A DNA stretch of 64,000 nucleotides, taken from Panagrolaimus kolymaensis (Eukaryota; Nematoda; Chromadorea; Rhabditida; Panagrolaimidae). The translations under genes were made by a program, and so were the position numbers. Shown here one piece after another: positions 60,515 to 64,000 of the stretch; the stretch's first letter is position 1, and every line of letters begins with the position of its first letter. The notes under the pieces were generated by a model. It saw nothing but the letters and a program-made list of their open reading frames with translations. It had not been told where the DNA came from and ran no database searches. The stretch covers positions 5,208,001 through 5,272,000 of the forward strand of contig JAJQJQ010000010.1 of assembly GCA_028622995.1 (NCBI GenBank). Reading direction: 5' to 3'.

Positions 60515-61023
60515 AACTTTTAAAGCATTTTCTCAGATTTTTCATTTTTTATTTTTGTTTTATTTTTTTTTATCATACTTTAAAAACTTTAAGAAAAATC
60601 CTGTGTGTTTAGTCCTCATTCTTTGCACAAGAAAAAACCTATTTTTTCCGTCAATTATCTGGGCTAAAAACTTTTTTTACCTCTTTTTTTTTAATTTTAA
60701 CTTTAAAAATCCATAATTTCTCATTTGTTTCCTTTGTTATTTTTTTTTTCGTTTTTAAAAAGTTTTATAAAAAAATAATTTTATTAAAAGTTTAATTTTT
60801 ATTTTCTTCTGTAAATTATTTTAAAAAAAGTGATGCGTTTTGGAAAAGAAGAATATGGAATTTTTTTGTACAAAACGATTTTAATGAATTTTGTTTGACA
60901 TATTTTTTCTTTCTTTTTTTTTTTGCAAAGTGGTTTATTAATAAAAAGGTAATAAATAAATAAATATAAACAAATAAAATTAAGTTAAAATTAAATTTAA
61001 TTTATAACGATTGCTTTTATTTT
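60515..61023. other. Convergent intergenic region
   Basis: 509 bp between the stops of the Distal-less gene (+) and the acyltransferase gene (-). AT-rich, with T-runs and AATAAA-like motifs on the plus strand near 60950-60980. It holds the 3' UTRs only, as far as I can see. Confidence 0.5.
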
Positions 61024-63945
61024 TTAATGACCATTTTTTTGAACGAAGGCTTCAATTTCGGGATTAACCACCGACTGTACGCTATTTGTCTTTTTTGATA
61101 TTACTGAATCATCGGGTGATGTTTCTTCAATGGTGGGCCAAATAAAATCAAAGAAATGCCGTATTGGCAACGTTATTATTACTTCCACAATTACCGCGAG
61201 AATATAGGAACAAACAAATGTGCCGATGGAAGTTAGAAACTGAAAACAAAAATAAAATAATTTAATTTGAAAAACATTAGAGACACAAATGAAAAAATCA
61301 CTTTCAAAGATAAACTTTTGAAAAAAAAATTTAAGGAAAAGAAATTAATTTTTTTGGATAAGTTTTAAACATCAAAGCTTACAATTGAAAACAGTGTTGC
61401 ATTTATTGGTCGATGTAACGAAGCAAACAGTGACAAAGCCACGGGTTCAGAAATTAAAAATACAAGAAATACAAGTTTGCTCATGGGATAAAAAATTTTC
61501 CAGCTTAAAAGTATTCGCATCACTGAAAAAGTCGTCAACCTTTTTATTCCATTTAAAAATGCTAAGTTACCATTGCTTTCACTCAAATTTTCCAAAATAT
61601 AAGCCAATGCAATAATGGCAATGGCCCATGAACATCGATGAAGAGCTGCATAACTTCCATCAATATAACCATTAATACCACAAAGAAAATATGGAAACCA
61701 AATAATATGAACATTAACAAATCCAATCAAAACAGAAATAATTCCTATAAACTAAAACAAGACAAAAAATAGTTTAACAAAATTTTTAATTTAACAAAAA
61801 ACTAACTTTTTTCGTTGAAATATTAAATATTCTTGGACACCATAAAGGAGCGCCTAACCCAAATAAAAAAGCAGAAATTCTTGCTAAGGGATTTAAATAA
61901 ATTAAATTTATAAAATCTGAATACATTTGCCTCCTAAAAATAACTCAGCAACTTTAAATTACGAAATTTTCTGGAATCGACAACTCACTGATCCTTAAAA
62001 GCTACAGCTGTAGGAATAAGAGTAGCATAAGTTTTATAAATATTAGTCACCAAGAAAATATATGCAATTGAAACTGTTATTAACAACCCGATAACTGTAT
62101 TTGAAACAAGTTTGCTTTTTCTTCGAATTAAAATAACCACTAAAGCGACCAAATAAAATTGGGCCTCCAATGCAAAAAAGAATCCACCATCCAAACACTA
62201 AAAATTTTTAAAAGCATTTTAGGCGCATAAAAATATGTTTAACTCACAGTTTCATCAATTCCAAAAATATTATTAATCAATAATAAATTAACCCACCAAG
62301 TGGATTTACAACGATATGGTAAATCATTGTGTGACCACATAGGGCCATAACCCAATCGAACATAAAGGAATGTAACAAAAATTGTTACAAATGCATACGA
62401 CGGCCAAACACTAAATAAATAATTTAGTGAATTAAAAACTCACAAAATTTTAAAACAAAATATTTACCGAAAAAATCTGCTTAATAAATGTTTCCACAAT
62501 GCATGAGTGTCAGTATAACCTTTTCGTAAAACATGTAAACCAATTCGAAATCCAAGAAATGCGAGTAATCCATCAGCGTAAACACTATAATTAATTATAG
62601 GTTGCATAAATATATCGTCTGAGCTGCTATAAGAAAATGAGACATTTTCTAAAAAACCAAAGCAATAGATTTCCAGGTTTTTTTTGTTAGGCAAATTGCA
62701 AACCCAAATATTCCATAATTAAGAAAAATATATTTCCAATTATTAATAATGCTAATGAAACAACTTGTAAACCATCCATTGAATGAAAAATTGTTCGCTT
62801 TCGTGTGGTTCGAAGACATTTTCGAAGATTATGTTGAAGGGAAAGAGATTCAGCGATGGTGTCGATAATGGTTTTAGGATCGCGATTTTTGTATTTCCAA
62901 ACCCAGCTTGTCGCCAGCAAAATAATGCCACACCAAAAAAGAATAGCATAACTAAAAAAGAAAATGAAAAATAAATGAAAAATAAATAAATCAAATTTGT
63001 CTAACAGAAATACCCATTCACGGGTTCGCCATTGCCTCGGTGGTTCACAACGAACATCGATTTTATGGTTGGCAACATCTGAAAATTATAATTTCGGCGT
63101 TAAAAAAACAGTTAAATTGAGAAGAATAAAACTAACCTTCAATAAAACTTTGGGTTTCTGTTTTGTTGCAAGATGCTGGAAGACATATTCCTAGGTGGAT
63201 TTGTAATGGCTGATTATCGCATTTTGTATTTAATACCGTGTCCGGGACTTCAAACTCTACCATACAATAATGGCCATCAAATTTTTCTTCACTAAAAAAC
63301 GTTGGAAAATAAGCAAAGATTGAAAAAACTTTCTTTCCAAAAATTTAAATGTTTTAGTTGTGTTTAAGAAATTAATTTTAAAAAATGGCTTACAGTTTCA
63401 AACTTTCACATTGCTCATAATCGCCCAACCAATGATAATTGCCATCGCTAATTCCTGAAGGCATTTTACCTATCGAATCAATCCCTATAATTTTTAAAAC
63501 CGTCCATCACTGCTTTCTAATATTCCTATTACTCACAAGTCATAATCCAAGAATTATTTTCATAAACCAAATCAGCTTCACGCTGGCATGAAGCGCATTC
63601 GTTAAAATTATCTTTTCCAGGACATTCAAGGGAATAATAATTCACGAAATCTTTGAGGGAACAAAATAAATATGATACATCATTTTTACATTCATCCGAA
63701 GCTTGTCTAAATTTCAAATTCTAAAATTCAAAGACGTCAGTAAAATTTTTGACTTGCATCGATCCATTATTACAAAGCTGCTGAATTGCATCTTTTGTTT
63801 CAAGCAATTTTTTTATGGAAGGAAGTCGGAATTGATCTAAAGGTTTAGGTCGAGGAGGAATCCGCTTTAAACATAGAAGGCAGCCATTTGAAGCAATGAA
63901 AAAATCGATTAATAAAACTACTAAGAAAATAATTGAAACTTTCAT
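61024..63945 (-). CDS. NRF-6-like multipass membrane acyltransferase
   Basis: Predicted 735 aa in twelve minus-strand exons: 63945-63754, 63720-63537, 63484-63394, 63291-63137, 63078-63006, 62951-62704, 62648-62468, 62410-62248, 62197-61989, 61933-61807, 61751-61383, 61239-61024. A signal peptide (VSIIFLVVLLIDFFIASNG) leads into the cysteine-rich NRF domain with DSIGKMPSGISDGNYHWLGD and QIHLGICLPASC. Next comes an acyltransferase-3 membrane domain of about ten TMs (WVFLYAILFWCGIILL, VWPSYAFVTIFVTFLY, FALEAQFYLVALVVIL). In C. elegans nrf-6 and ndg-4 act in gut and cuticle lipid or drug handling. The family is large, so orthology is open. The first intron is only 33 nt with a weak GTCAAA donor and is the least certain junction. 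Confidence 0.87.
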
Positions 63946-64000
63946 GTTTCGCTTTTCGATCGAATGTTGTTGTTTTAATGCATTAAAATGAGAAAAATTC

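Noticed and set aside
1..64000. CRISPR arrays, bacterial operons, rRNA, spliced-leader RNA and functional tRNA genes
   Set aside because: No spaced direct repeats, no rRNA-like or SL-like sequence, and no full cloverleaf; the only tRNA-like piece is the degenerate one in the Merlin element. The window is eukaryotic.

Overview
The window is eukaryotic and most likely comes from a nematode. It is very AT-rich. Genes are split by many short introns (often 45-60 nt), whose acceptors are mostly TTTTTAG rather than the TTTTCAG of Caenorhabditis. The gene set is nematode-like: a GAR-type muscarinic receptor, a CCK/NLP-12-type receptor, an astacin with ShKT domains, a saposin-like secreted protein, an NRF-6-type acyltransferase and a gustatory-receptor-like 7TM protein. 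All gene models were spliced by hand from splice sites, reading frame and family similarity. No search or alignment tool was used.

Layout. 1-300: last exon of Dicer (+). 2.2-7.8 kb: muscarinic receptor gene in 7 exons (+). 10.4-16.2 kb: tandem pair of CD36/SCARB-family genes (+); one intron of the first holds a 1.3 kb palindromic TTAA element with a second TTAA palindrome nested inside it. 16.3-16.9 kb: small Ly-6-like protein (-). 17-23.2 kb: low-complexity intergenic DNA. 23.2-28.0 kb: CCK-type receptor (+), whose third-intracellular-loop exon is split by a complete, apparently intact Merlin transposon. 28.2-32.3 kb: stomatin-like gene and TFIIIC subunit GTF3C3, both (-) and spaced like an operon. 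32.8-34.3 kb: DMAC2-like LRR protein (+), divergent from GTF3C3. 34.4-36.4 kb: astacin with three ShKT domains (-). 38.3-40.5 kb: F-box-like protein and a divergent, intron-containing histone H4 (both -). 41.1-42.6 kb: gustatory-receptor-like 7TM (+). 42.7-45.1 kb: FTSJ1-type RNA methyltransferase and a candidate neuropeptide precursor (both -). 45.7-49.3 kb: saposin-like protein and an acyl-CoA dehydrogenase (both +). 49.4-49.9 kb: small coiled-coil protein (-). 50-57.4 kb: long noncoding stretch leading into a Distal-less/ceh-43 homeobox gene (+, 57.5-60.5 kb). 61.0-63.9 kb: NRF-6-like membrane acyltransferase in 12 exons (-).

The genes are functionally unrelated neighbours, as is usual for a eukaryotic chromosome. 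The tandem CD36 genes and the GTF3C3/stomatin pair are the only obvious local groupings. The most noteworthy items are the Merlin element in a receptor coding exon, the histone H4 variant with about ten substitutions, the nested TTAA palindromes and the candidate amidated peptide precursor.
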